From the NCBI RefSeq assembly GCF_000313755.1, contig NZ_AMZB01000138.1, positions 62,001-126,000 on the forward strand: a DNA stretch of 64,000 bases, read 5' to 3'. The notes under the pieces were generated by a model. That model saw nothing but the letters and a program-made list of their open reading frames with translations. It did not search any database and had not been told where the DNA came from. Position numbers and translations under genes: made by a program. The stretch's first letter is position 1, and every line of letters starts with the position of its first letter. Shown here in pieces: positions 55,983 to 64,000 of the stretch. This DNA comes from Pseudomonas nitroreducens TX1. Its GTDB lineage: Bacteria; Pseudomonadota; Gammaproteobacteria; Pseudomonadales; Pseudomonadaceae.

Positions 55983-56264
55983 TCAGGTCCCGTAGCTCAG
56001 CACCTGCGCACGCTGGCGCAACTGGGAGACGACATCGTCCTCCATACGGCCTTCGGAGATCAGCAGGTCGCGGCGGATGGTCTGCACCGCTTCCTCGCTC
56101 TGCCCATGGTCGGCCAGGTGCTGGCCTTCGATGACACGCCGCAGCACCACGTCTCCATCGTCGTTGGTGAGGGTCAGAATACGGCCGCCGTCGGGGCGTG
56201 CCGGGCCCAGGGAGGGAGCGTAGGGAGCGAAGGTCTCGGTCAGCAGGGCGCTCAGCCGGTCCAT
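55983..56264 (-). CDS. DUF3509 family protein
   Basis: The 93-residue protein begins MDRLSALLTETFAPYAPSLG and contains PDGGRILTLTNDDGDVVLRR and IRRDLLISEGRMEDDVVSQL, the DUF3509 pattern seen in pseudomonads. No function is known. AGGAGATA lies about 5 nt before the ATG. It has its own terminator. Confidence 0.82.
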   Translation of the reverse strand: MDRLSALLTETFAPYAPSLGPARPDGGRILTLTNDDGDVVLRRVIEGQHLADHGQSEEAVQTIRRDLLISEGRMEDDVVSQLRQRAQVLSYGT

Positions 56265-56385
56265 GCGTATCTCCTTGTTGCGAAATGAAAAACACGCAGA
56301 AGAAGACCGCACGTTCGGCGATAAAGTTCGCCATTCTCAGTACCGCTGGTCATGGCGCGATATTTCACGACCCGTTTCGCGGGCA

Positions 56386-56416
56386 AGAAAAAGCCCGCCA
56401 TTGGGCGGGCTTTTCG
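56386..56416 (-). terminator. hom-thrC operon terminator
   Basis: On the minus strand AAAAGCCCGCC, loop CAAT, GGCGGGCTTTTTC, about 17 nt past the thrC stop codon. Confidence 0.9.
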
Positions 56417-56432
56417 ATCGGCGATGCGCGCT

Positions 56433-57842
56433 TTAGAGCGGCTTGCCACGGTTGCCGTGGGCGCTGACGAAAGCCTGGACCTTGGCCAGTTCGTTCGGCA
56501 GCACCGTGCAACGCTCTTCACGCTGGAACAGGTCGGTCAAGTGCGCCGGCAGTGCCGGAACGGCCTCGATACCCGCCTTTTCCACGGCCTCCGGGAACTT
56601 GACCGGATGCGCGGTGCCCAGGGTGACCATGGGCACGGCCAGGCTGCGGCGGCATTCGCGGGCGGCGCGCACGCCGATGGCGGTGTGCGGGTCCAGCAGT
56701 TCGCCACATTCGGCGTAGACCTGGGCGATGGTCTCACAGGTCTTCTCGTCGCTGACCGCCAGCGAATCGAACAGGCGGCGGGCTTCGGTCCAGCGGTCGT
56801 CTTCGACGGCCAGCTTGCCGGTGGCCTTGAAGTTGTCCATCAGCTCGGCGACAGCCTTGCCGTTGCGGCCGTGCAGGTCGAACAGCAGGCGCTCGAAGTT
56901 GGACGAGACCATGATGTCCATGGACGGCGACAGCGACGCGTGCAGGGTGTCCTTGTCGTAGCGGTTGCCGGACATGAAGCGGTGCAGGATGTCGTTGCGG
57001 TTGGTCGCGACGATCAGCTGACTGACCGGCAGGCCCATGTTGCGCGCCAGGTAGCCGGCGAAGATGTCGCCGAAGTTACCGGTGGGCACCGAGAAGGCCA
57101 CGGAACGGGCCGGGGCGCCGAGCTGGATGGCGGCGTGGAAGTAGTAGACGATCTGGGCCATGATCCGCGCCCAGTTGATCGAGTTCACCGCTACCAGGCG
57201 GGTGCCCTTCAGGAAGCCCTGGTCGGCGAAGCTGGCCTTGACCATTTCCTGGCAGTCGTCGAAGTTGCCTTCGATGGCGATATTGTGGATGTTCTCGCCG
57301 AGGATGGTGGTCATCTGACGGCGCTGCACCTCGGACACACGGTTGTGCGGGTGCATGATGAAGATGTCGACGTTCTCGCAGGCCTTGCAGCCTTCGATGG
57401 CGGCCGAACCGGTGTCGCCGGAGGTGGCGCCCATGATCACCACGCGCTCGCCACGCTTGCTCAGCACGTGGTCGAGCAGGCGACCGAGCAGCTGCAGGGC
57501 GAAGTCCTTGAAGGCCAGGGTCGGGCCGTGGAACAGCTCCAGCACCCACTCGTTGCCGTTCAACTGGCGCAGCGGCGCCACGGCGTTGTGGGCGAAGACA
57601 CCGTAGGTCTCTTCGAGGATCTTCTTGAAGTCGGCGTCGGAGATACTGCCGGCAACGAACGGGCGCATCACGCGGAAGGCCAGCTCGTGGTAAGGCAGGC
57701 CGGCCCAGGAGGCGATCTCTTCGACGGTGAAGCGCGGCAGGTTTTCCGGCACGTAGAGGCCGCCGTCGCTGGCCAGGCCGGCGAGCAGCACGTCTTCGAA
57801 GTTCAACGCGGGCGCCTGGCCGCGGGTACTGATGTAACGCAT
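56433..57842 (-). CDS. thrC: threonine synthase ThrC
   Basis: The 469-residue PLP enzyme converts O-phosphohomoserine to threonine. The PLP lysine lies at about 112 in GPTLAFKDFALQ, and MGATSGDTGSAAIEG is the phosphate-binding loop. It starts MRYISTRGQAPALNFEDVLL as in other ThrC proteins. It follows hom by 51 nt, forming the threonine branch operon; no thrB homoserine kinase is present, as is usual in Pseudomonas where it lies elsewhere. Confidence 0.97.
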   Translation of the reverse strand: MRYISTRGQAPALNFEDVLLAGLASDGGLYVPENLPRFTVEEIASWAGLPYHELAFRVMRPFVAGSISDADFKKILEETYGVFAHNAVAPLRQLNGNEWVLELFHGPTLAFKDFALQLLGRLLDHVLSKRGERVVIMGATSGDTGSAAIEGCKACENVDIFIMHPHNRVSEVQRRQMTTILGENIHNIAIEGNFDDCQEMVKASFADQGFLKGTRLVAVNSINWARIMAQIVYYFHAAIQLGAPARSVAFSVPTGNFGDIFAGYLARNMGLPVSQLIVATNRNDILHRFMSGNRYDKDTLHASLSPSMDIMVSSNFERLLFDLHGRNGKAVAELMDNFKATGKLAVEDDRWTEARRLFDSLAVSDEKTCETIAQVYAECGELLDPHTAIGVRAARECRRSLAVPMVTLGTAHPVKFPEAVEKAGIEAVPALPAHLTDLFQREERCTVLPNELAKVQAFVSAHGNRGKPL

Positions 57843-57893
57843 GGTGTGAAACCTTCGGGTGGGCGACGGCGCGCAGGCGCCGCCGCGTTCGAT

Positions 57894-59198
57894 TCAGTTC
57901 AGTTGTTCGACGCGGATGCGTACGACATTGCCGACGACGTCATCCAGCGCTTCCAGCGCGGCGATGGCTTCGATGATGCGGGACTCGAGCACGCGGTGGG
58001 TAACCAGGATCATCGGCACCAGACCGTCATGCTCTTCGACTTCCATCTGCATGATCGATTCGATGTTGATGCCGCGCTCGGAGAGGATGGTCGCCACCTG
58101 GGCCAGTACGCCCGGATGGTCCTTGGCCTGGATGCGCAGGTAGTAGGCGCTTTCGCAGGCGTCGATCGGCAGGATCGGGTGGTCGGAGAGCGAGTCCGGC
58201 TGGAAGGCCAGGTGCGGCACGCGGTTCTCCGGGTCGGCGGTCGTGGCGCGAACCACATCCACCAGGTCGGCGACCACCGAGGAAGCGGTGGGCTCCATAC
58301 CGGCGCCCGCGCCATAGAACAGCGTGGAGCCGGCGGCATCGCCGTTGACCATGACGGCGTTCATCACGCCGTTGACGTTGGCGATCAGGCGGTCGGCCGG
58401 GATCAGGGTCGGGTGCACGCGCAGCTCGATACCTTTATCGGTGCGGCGAGCGACGCCCAGGTGCTTGATGCGATAACCCAGCGCCTCGGCGTAGTTCACG
58501 TCGGCAGTGGTCAGCTGGGTGATGCCTTCGGTGTAGGCCTTGTCGAACTGCAGCGGGATGCCGAAGGCGATGGACGCCAGGATGGTCAGCTTGTGCGCGG
58601 CGTCGATGCCTTCCACGTCGAAGGTCGGGTCGGCTTCGGCGTAGCCCAGCGCCTGCGCTTCCTTGAGCACGTCGGCAAAGGCGCGGCCCTTCTCGCGCAT
58701 CTCGGTGAGGATGAAGTTGCCGGTGCCGTTGATGATGCCGGCCAGCCAGTTGATGCGGTTGGCGGCCAGGCCCTCGCGGATCGCCTTGATCACCGGGATG
58801 CCACCGGCCACGGCGGCTTCGAAGGCGACGATGACGCCCTTCTCGCGGGCCTTGGCGAAGATCTCGTTGCCGTGCACGGCGATCAGCGCCTTGTTCGCGG
58901 TGACGACGTGCTTGCCGTTCTCGATGGCCTTGAGCACCAACTCGTGGGCCAGGGTGTAGCCACCAATCAGCTCGATGACCACGTCGATTTCCGGGTTGTT
59001 CGCCACCTCGAAGATGTCGGCAGTAATGGGGGTACTGCCGGTATCACACTTCGGATTGGGGCGACGGGCGGCAATCTGCGCAACCTCGATGCCACGCCCG
59101 GCACGGCGGGCAATCTCCTCGGCGTTGCGTTTGAGTACATTGAAGGTACCGCCACCGACGGTCCCCAACCCACAGATTCCCACTTTCACCGGATTCAC
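57894..59198 (-). CDS. hom: homoserine dehydrogenase
   Basis: The 434-residue enzyme reduces aspartate semialdehyde to homoserine. It has the NAD(P) motif GICGLGTVGGG at about 7-17, the catalytic region EAAVAGGIPVIKAIREGL, GIINGTGNFIL and a C-terminal ACT domain (KDHPGVLAQVATILSERGIN) that binds threonine for feedback. I chose GTG at 59198 because GGGGAG lies 7 nt upstream and the length then equals that of P. aeruginosa Hom; ATG at 59213 is the alternative. Operon with thrC. Confidence 0.95.
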   Translation of the reverse strand: MNPVKVGICGLGTVGGGTFNVLKRNAEEIARRAGRGIEVAQIAARRPNPKCDTGSTPITADIFEVANNPEIDVVIELIGGYTLAHELVLKAIENGKHVVTANKALIAVHGNEIFAKAREKGVIVAFEAAVAGGIPVIKAIREGLAANRINWLAGIINGTGNFILTEMREKGRAFADVLKEAQALGYAEADPTFDVEGIDAAHKLTILASIAFGIPLQFDKAYTEGITQLTTADVNYAEALGYRIKHLGVARRTDKGIELRVHPTLIPADRLIANVNGVMNAVMVNGDAAGSTLFYGAGAGMEPTASSVVADLVDVVRATTADPENRVPHLAFQPDSLSDHPILPIDACESAYYLRIQAKDHPGVLAQVATILSERGINIESIMQMEVEEHDGLVPMILVTHRVLESRIIEAIAALEALDDVVGNVVRIRVEQLN

Positions 59199-59315
59199 GC
59201 TGAAACTCCCCATGATTACAGCATCGGGGCGCCTGGCACACCGATGCCCGCAACGAGGCGGGCATCGGGGCGGCACCAAGTCAGAACAGGCGAGGCGCCT
59301 GCTCCCTAGTCAAAA

Positions 59316-59341
59316 GGAACCGAACATTACGAAGCGGTTCC
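59316..59341. promoter_or_regulatory. inverted repeat upstream of hom
   Basis: GGAACCG, 12 bp, CGGTTCC, about 120 bp before the hom start and just past the dsbC stop. It could be an operator or a weak dsbC terminator stem (no T run). No regulator is assigned. Confidence 0.35.
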
Positions 59342-59371
59342 GCATTAGTCAATCAGAGCGCAAGCCGCGGC

Positions 59372-60100
59372 TTACTTGGCCTCCAGGGCCAGCTTGGCGA
59401 TCTGGCCGGCCGGCTGGTAGCCCGGCAGCATGGTGCCGTCGGCGAGGATCACTGCCGGGGTGCCCTGCACACCGACCATCTGGCCCAGGGCGAACTGCGC
59501 ATCCACCGGGTTTTCGCACTTGGCAGCCTTCACTTCCTTTTCATGGAACATGTCGGTCATCGCCGCCTGGCGGTCCTTGGAGCACCACACGGCCTGGAGC
59601 TGCTGGTCGCCCGGCGAGTTCGGGCCCTGGCGCGGGAAGGCCAGGTAGCGCACTTCAATGCCGCGCTTCTGCAGCTCCGGCACCTCGGCGTGCATCTTCT
59701 GGCAATAAGGGCAGGTGGTGTCGGTGAAGACGGTGATGTGCGCCTTGGTCTCGCCCTTGGCCGGGAACACCACCATGTCCTTGGCGGGAATGGCGTTGAT
59801 GGTCTTGGCCACACCGGCGCTCTCGGCCTTTTCGGTCAGGTTGGTCGGCTTGCCGTCCTTCACCTGGTAGATGTTGCCCTGGACGACGAACTGGCCGTCA
59901 GCGCTGGCATAGAGCACACGACCGCCCTTGAGCTGCACCTGGTAGATGCCTTCCAGGGGGCCCTTGGTGATGTTCTCGATGGGCAGGTCAGGCTGCAGGG
60001 ACTGCAGGGTGGCGCGGATCGCCTGGTCCGGCTCGGCGGCCAGTGCAAGGGTGCTGACGAGGCCGAGGGCCGCGGCAGTCAGAAGTCGGGACAAACGCAT
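59372..60100 (-). CDS. dsbC: thiol:disulfide interchange protein DsbC
   Basis: The 242-residue precursor has a Sec signal peptide (MRLSRLLTAAALGLVSTLAL), an N-terminal dimerisation domain and a thioredoxin-like domain with active-site CPYC at 130-133. DsbC isomerises wrong disulfides in the periplasm and is kept reduced by DsbD. A second cysteine pair (WCSKDR, AKCENPV) fits the structural disulfide of the family. AGGAG precedes the ATG. It lies between xerD and hom, the order I recall from P. aeruginosa (PA3738-PA3736). Confidence 0.95.
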   Translation of the reverse strand: MRLSRLLTAAALGLVSTLALAAEPDQAIRATLQSLQPDLPIENITKGPLEGIYQVQLKGGRVLYASADGQFVVQGNIYQVKDGKPTNLTEKAESAGVAKTINAIPAKDMVVFPAKGETKAHITVFTDTTCPYCQKMHAEVPELQKRGIEVRYLAFPRQGPNSPGDQQLQAVWCSKDRQAAMTDMFHEKEVKAAKCENPVDAQFALGQMVGVQGTPAVILADGTMLPGYQPAGQIAKLALEAK

Positions 60101-60209
60101 GGAAAGCTCCTGATGTCAGTCGGCGAAGACTACCACACCGGGGCGGCAAGACCGAGCCAAAGGCTGTAGCCGGAAGCTTCCAGGTATTTTTCGGCTTCCG
60201 CGGCCGTTC

Positions 60210-60285
60210 TGCAGGAGCGAGCTTGCTCGCGAACCACTGGATACCGCTGCGTCCAGACGGGTTCGCGAGCAAGCTCGCTCCTACA
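60210..60285. repeat. REP pair, inverted (copy 4)
   Basis: Two inverted REP units in the xerD-dsbC gap; the left unit has one change (TGCAGGAGC for TGTAGGAGC). Orientation as in copies 1 and 2. It sits inside what may be a xerD-dsbC transcription unit. Confidence 0.92.
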
Positions 60286-60349
60286 AGATCACACCGAATA
60301 TTGGCGTGAAGCCGCACAATTCGAAGGATGTCTAGCGGTGCAGCGAAGC

Positions 60350-61246
60350 TCACCCGCGGGGGTGATGCTGCGCATGCAGGTCCTGCAGCCGCGCACGGGC
60401 GATATGCGTGTAGATCTGCGTGGTAGAGAGATCGCTATGCCCCAGCAGCATCTGTACCACGCGCAGGTCGGCGCCGTGGTTGAGCAGATGAGTGGCGAAG
60501 GCGTGGCGCAGTGTGTGTGGCGACAGGCTCTTGCCAATGCCGGCCACTTTCGCATGGAGCTTGATGCGGTGCCAGAACGTCTGGCGGGTCATCTGCTCGC
60601 CGCGCAGGCTGGGAAACAGCACATCGCTCGGCCGCCCCGCCAGCAGGTCACCACGGGCCTCGCGCACGTAGCGCTCGATCCAGCGGATCGCCTCTTCGCC
60701 CAGCGGCACCAGGCGTTCCTTGCTGCCCTTGCCGAGCACGCGGACCACGCCCTGGCGCAGATTGACCTGCTCCAGGGTCAGCCCGACCAACTCGCTCACC
60801 CGCAACCCGCAAGCGTAGAGCACCTCGAGCATGGTGCGGTCGCGCAGGCCGAGCGGATCATCCGTTTCCGGCGCCGCCAACAGCGCTTCCACATCCGACT
60901 CGGATAGCGACTTGGGCAGCGGCTTACCCAATTGCGGCAACTCCACCAGCAAGGTCGGGTCCTCGGCGATCAGCCCTTCGCGCAGGCAGTAGCGGTAGAA
61001 GCCCCGCAATCCGGACAGGAATCGCGCCGTGGAGCGTGCCTTGTAGCCCTCCCCCAGACGCCAGGCCAGGTGATCGAGGATCACATCGCGGCCGGCGGAC
61101 TCCAGCGCAACACTGCGCTCGTCGAGCCAGCCATTGAATAGCGCAAGGTCGCTGCCATAGGCACTGCGGGTGTTGTCGGAAAGGCCCTTCTCCAGCCAGA
61201 GGGCATCGAGAAAGCGATCGATCAGGAAATGCGGAACCGGGGTCAT
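60350..61246 (-). CDS. xerD: site-specific tyrosine recombinase XerD
   Basis: The 298-residue recombinase works with XerC at dif to resolve chromosome dimers. Catalytic residues are visible: R149 (ACGLRVSE), K173 (GKGSK), H244 and R247 (SPHTLRHAF), H270 (LLGHSDLS) and Tyr279 (TTQIYTHI). The N-terminal SAM-like core-binding domain precedes them. ATG at 61246 (MTPVPHFLIDRFLDAL) gives the 298-residue family length; a TTG at 61261 would add five residues. It is divergent from the antiporter gene. Confidence 0.96.
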   Translation of the reverse strand: MTPVPHFLIDRFLDALWLEKGLSDNTRSAYGSDLALFNGWLDERSVALESAGRDVILDHLAWRLGEGYKARSTARFLSGLRGFYRYCLREGLIAEDPTLLVELPQLGKPLPKSLSESDVEALLAAPETDDPLGLRDRTMLEVLYACGLRVSELVGLTLEQVNLRQGVVRVLGKGSKERLVPLGEEAIRWIERYVREARGDLLAGRPSDVLFPSLRGEQMTRQTFWHRIKLHAKVAGIGKSLSPHTLRHAFATHLLNHGADLRVVQMLLGHSDLSTTQIYTHIARARLQDLHAQHHPRG

Positions 61247-61334
61247 CTGTAGCCATGGCAAAGGACAATGTGTCGCCAGTAGTCTTTCATAGACACCATC
61301 CCCTCACCACTGCCGCACAACCCTCGGACAGTCC

Positions 61335-63179
61335 ATGGACGAACACAACACCTACTACGCCTTCGCCGGCATCGGCATCGCCGCGCTCCTCAGCCAATGG
61401 CTGGCCTGGCGCCTGCGCCTGCCGGCGATTCTCTTCCTGCTGTTGAGCGGCATCCTGGTCGGCCCGGTCCTGCACGTACTGTCACCCGAAGCCCTGTTCG
61501 GGCCGCTGTTGTTTCCAGTGGTTTCCCTGGCGGTAGCGCTGGTGCTGTTCGAGGGCAGCCTGACACTGCACCTGGACGAGTGGAAGGAAATCGGCACCGT
61601 GGTGCGCCGCATGGTGACCATCGGTGCGCTGGTCACCTGGGGGGTGATCGCTCTGGCGACCCACTACCTGCTGGACTTCACCTGGGAAATGGCGCTGCTG
61701 TTCGGCACACTGACCCTGGTCACCGGCCCCACGGTAATCGTGCCGATGCTGCGCGTGGTGCGCCCCAACGCCACCATCGCCAATATCCTGCGCTGGGAAG
61801 GCATCGTCATCGATCCCATCGGCGCCATCCTCGCCGTGGTGGTCTACACCTTCATCGCCGCCAGCGACGCAGGCTCGGGCTGGACGGACAGCCTGCTGAC
61901 CTTCATCAGCGTGATCGGCTGCGGCATCCTCTTCGGCCTGCTCGGCGGGCAGGCACTGGGGGTCGCGCTGCGCCGCCACTGGCTGCCGGACTACCTGCAC
62001 AATCTGGCCTCCCTGTCGGTCGTTCTCGGCGTGTTCGTGCTGTCCAACACCGTGATGTCGGAGTCAGGCCTGCTCGCCGTCACCGTGATGGGCCTGCGCA
62101 TGGCCAACATGCAGGGCGTCGATGTGCGGCACATCCTGCACTTCAAGGAGAACCTCAGCGTCCTGCTGATTTCCGGCCTGTTCGTGCTGCTTGCCGCACG
62201 CCTGGACTTGCCGGCCCTGCTCGGCCTGGGGCCGATCGCCCTGCTGGTGCTGGCGTTGATTCAGTTCGTCGCGCGGCCGCTGAACGTCGTGATCGCCACC
62301 GCCGGCTCCTCGCTGAGCTGGCGCGAGCGGGCGCTGCTGAGCTGGATCGCGCCACGGGGTATCGTTGCCGCGGCGGTCTCAGCGATCTTTGCCATCCGCC
62401 TGCAGGAGGCCGGCCACGCCCAGGCCGGCGTGCTCGTGCCGCTGACCTTCCTGGTGATCATCGGCACCGTGATCCTGCAGAGCGCCACGGCGCGGCCGCT
62501 GGCGCGCCTGCTGAAGGTGGCCGAGCCGGTGCCTACCGGATTCCTGATCATCGGCGCCAACCCGGTCGCCCGCGCCATCGGCACCGGCCTGCAGAACGCC
62601 GGAGTGGAGGTATTGCTCACCGATTCGAGCTGGGAGAACACCCGCGCCGCACGCATGGACAATCTGCCCACCTACTTCGGCAACCCAGCCTCGCAGCACG
62701 CCGAGGCGCACCTGGACCTGATCGGCCTGGGACACCTTCTGGCCCTGTCGCCCAACGCCGAACTGAACGCACTGATGTGCATGAGCTTCCGTCACGAGTT
62801 CAACCCGCGACAGCGCTTCATCCTGCCCAGCAGCCAGGACAGCCGCCGCAGCGAGAAGCATCGGGTCAGCGACCGTCATCGCGGCAGCCCGCTGGGCCAG
62901 TCGCCGGTCACTTATCCGCAGATGGCCGGGCTGATCGCACGTGGCGCGGAGATGCGCTCGACGCTGCTCAGCGAGAACTTCGGCTGGGAGGACTACCAGG
63001 CCCTGCACGAAGGCCGAGCGCTACTGCTGTTCGCCAAGGACCCCAATGGTCGCCTGCGCGTCGCTACCCCCGAACGCCCGCTGGCACCTGACACGGGCTG
63101 GACGGTGATTTCGCTCATCGAGGAAGCCCCGGCAAACGCGGCGAGTACCAACGAAACGGCGCAGGCCGCAACAACCTGA
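61335..63179 (+). CDS. CPA1-type sodium(cation)/proton antiporter with cytoplasmic nucleotide-binding-like domain
   Basis: The 614-residue inner-membrane protein has about 12-13 helices in residues 5-395, including GTLTLVTGPTVIVPMLR and LRWEGIVIDPIGAILAV, the Asp region that carries ions in CPA1 exchangers. A cytoplasmic domain follows (GFLIIGANPVARAIGTGLQN) resembling a TrkA-N/Rossmann regulatory fold, then a tail. It should exchange Na+ or K+ for protons in pH and salt homeostasis; the ion is not predictable. Divergent from xerD with 88 bp between. Confidence 0.9.
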   Translation: MDEHNTYYAFAGIGIAALLSQWLAWRLRLPAILFLLLSGILVGPVLHVLSPEALFGPLLFPVVSLAVALVLFEGSLTLHLDEWKEIGTVVRRMVTIGALVTWGVIALATHYLLDFTWEMALLFGTLTLVTGPTVIVPMLRVVRPNATIANILRWEGIVIDPIGAILAVVVYTFIAASDAGSGWTDSLLTFISVIGCGILFGLLGGQALGVALRRHWLPDYLHNLASLSVVLGVFVLSNTVMSESGLLAVTVMGLRMANMQGVDVRHILHFKENLSVLLISGLFVLLAARLDLPALLGLGPIALLVLALIQFVARPLNVVIATAGSSLSWRERALLSWIAPRGIVAAAVSAIFAIRLQEAGHAQAGVLVPLTFLVIIGTVILQSATARPLARLLKVAEPVPTGFLIIGANPVARAIGTGLQNAGVEVLLTDSSWENTRAARMDNLPTYFGNPASQHAEAHLDLIGLGHLLALSPNAELNALMCMSFRHEFNPRQRFILPSSQDSRRSEKHRVSDRHRGSPLGQSPVTYPQMAGLIARGAEMRSTLLSENFGWEDYQALHEGRALLLFAKDPNGRLRVATPERPLAPDTGWTVISLIEEAPANAASTNETAQAATT

Positions 63180-63277
63180 CGACCGGGCATGTCTGCCTAT
63201 CTTTAGGCTGGTGACAGGAAACTTCTGAAAGACGATGATTTCACCACGCCATCATAGCGCCCCACGAAGCCCACGCC

Positions 63278-63955
63278 ATGCCCAGTCAACAGAACTCCCG
63301 CCTCGGCCAGATCCTTGTCAGCAAGGGCCTGATCACTTCCCACCAGTTGGATAAGGCCATCCAGCTCCAGCTCACCAACGGATTGCGCCTGGGCGAAACC
63401 CTGATCCAGCAGGGCTGGATCAGCGAGCGCCAACTCGGCCGCGCGCTGAAGAAGCAGAACAACCTGCGCCTCGCGGCGACACTGGTCGCCGCCCTGCTCA
63501 GCCCGTTCCAACTGGCCAGCGCCGACGTGCAGCGCCAGGCGCCGACGAGCATCACCCGCCACGAAGCGCCAAAGGGTCTGAAGCCGCTGAGCGACCGCGA
63601 GATGAGCGACGTCAGCGCCCAGGGTTTCGATGACACCCTGCAGGGCCTGCTGGTCAGCGCCGAGAGCGGCGATGGCGTTGGCGCCATCAAGCAACTGTCG
63701 CGGCTGGTGATGCCGGTGGTCGACAGCCTCGATGCCGAGACCTCGCTGCATGACGTGCAGTACGACACTGCGCACGCCTCCTCATCCCTGAATCCGGATG
63801 GCTCGATCAACGTCCGCCTGCCCAGCTCCATCGGCGAGGTGCGATTCGACAACATCCGTGTCGCCGGAGCGCCGAAGACCCAGAGCATGGGCAGTCTGAG
63901 CCTGCAGAACATCGACCTGTCCCAGGCCTCGCTGAAAATCAGCCTGCGCCACTGA
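63278..63955 (+). CDS. predicted c-di-GMP-binding (MshEN) membrane protein of unknown function
   Basis: The 225-residue protein opens with two 24-residue MshEN units, residues 8-31 (RLGQILVSKGLITSHQ, then LDKAIQLQ) and 37-60 (RLGETLIQQGWISERQ, then LGRALKKQ), spaced by five residues. This matches the c-di-GMP motif RLGxxLxxxGLxxxxxLxxxLxxQ in tandem. A hydrophobic stretch (about 63-82) follows, like a membrane anchor. Then comes LSDREMSDVSAQGF (98-112 region), a motif seen in exported Pseudomonas proteins, and a C-terminal domain I do not recognise. There is no ATPase domain, unlike MshE or PilB. It is a single gene between the antiporter and a REP. The tandem motif is seen directly; ligand binding and topology are inferred. 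Confidence 0.75.
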   Translation: MPSQQNSRLGQILVSKGLITSHQLDKAIQLQLTNGLRLGETLIQQGWISERQLGRALKKQNNLRLAATLVAALLSPFQLASADVQRQAPTSITRHEAPKGLKPLSDREMSDVSAQGFDDTLQGLLVSAESGDGVGAIKQLSRLVMPVVDSLDAETSLHDVQYDTAHASSSLNPDGSINVRLPSSIGEVRFDNIRVAGAPKTQSMGSLSLQNIDLSQASLKISLRH

Positions 63956-63973
63956 AACCGATGGATGGATATC

Positions 63974-64000
63974 TGTAGGAGCGAGCTTGCTCGCGAACCG
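63974..64000 (+). repeat. REP unit at the window end (copy 5)
   Basis: One REP unit beginning TGTAGGAGCGAGCTTGCTCG, 18 nt after the preceding stop codon; any partner unit lies beyond the window. Confidence 0.9.

Overview
The window is dense, GC-rich, typical gammaproteobacterial chromosome. Gene content and order point to a Pseudomonas of the P. aeruginosa lineage that is not P. aeruginosa itself (P. nitroreducens, P. citronellolis or P. knackmussii type; this species guess is inference). As I recall the PAO1 map, three blocks follow it: about 9.3-12.2 kb (PA3285-PA3287-like), 18.6-49.8 kb (hrpA, fadD1/fadD2, phaJ1, phrS, alkB, rapA, uspA, eptA, nbdA and an ABC transporter) and 56.4-64 kb (thrC, hom, dsbC, xerD). 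No rRNA, tRNA, IS element, prophage or CRISPR array is visible. The only repeats are REP-like palindromes and one composite dispersed repeat.

Layout. 0-2.7 kb: Tag glycosylase, ttcA, a J-domain protein and a Yip1 membrane protein. 2.8-6.3 kb: SprT, an acyl-CoA dehydrogenase/CoA-transferase operon and a GNAT acetyltransferase. 6.5-9 kb: an OprO/OprP-type porin and a DedA-rhodanese fusion. 9.3-12.2 kb: a KAS III / ECF sigma / zinc anti-sigma operon and an ankyrin protein. 12.2-18.5 kb: a LysR/MFS pair, an acyltransferase, a diguanylate cyclase, a lipoprotein, a HIT protein and a GST. 18.6-32.6 kb: HrpA, a chemoreceptor, two acyl-CoA synthetases flanking a small YdcH-like gene, a lipase/PhaJ1 operon, an MFS transporter. 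31.7-34.8 kb: a FUSC/DUF1656/HlyD efflux operon. 34.9-40.5 kb: an Anr-type locus encoding a PhrS-like small RNA with a CcoM-like microprotein, then AlkB, RapA and UspA. 40.6-49.8 kb: EptA, the MHYT-GGDEF-EAL protein NbdA, a hydroxypyruvate isomerase/reductase pair and a phosphonate/selenate-type ABC transporter. 49.9-55.9 kb: two small conserved proteins and braCDEFG for branched-chain amino acids. 56-64 kb: thrC, hom, dsbC, xerD, a cation/proton antiporter and a protein with a perfect tandem MshEN motif.

Themes. Fatty-acid handling recurs (acyl-CoA dehydrogenase, FadD1/FadD2, lipase, PhaJ1, KAS III). Cyclic-di-GMP also recurs: a membrane diguanylate cyclase, NbdA, and a predicted c-di-GMP-binding membrane protein at the right end. 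Low-oxygen control is suggested by a perfect Anr-type box at the small-RNA locus and a partial one before uspA.

Most notable observations: (1) a 36-residue ORF missed by length-limited gene calling that lies inside a PhrS-like transcript; (2) a near-perfect FliA promoter that overlaps the end of fadD1 and would start the chemoreceptor mRNA at the base of the fadD1 terminator hairpin; (3) an uncharacterised 225-residue protein with an exact 24-5-24 MshEN tandem, one hydrophobic segment and an unknown C-terminal domain.
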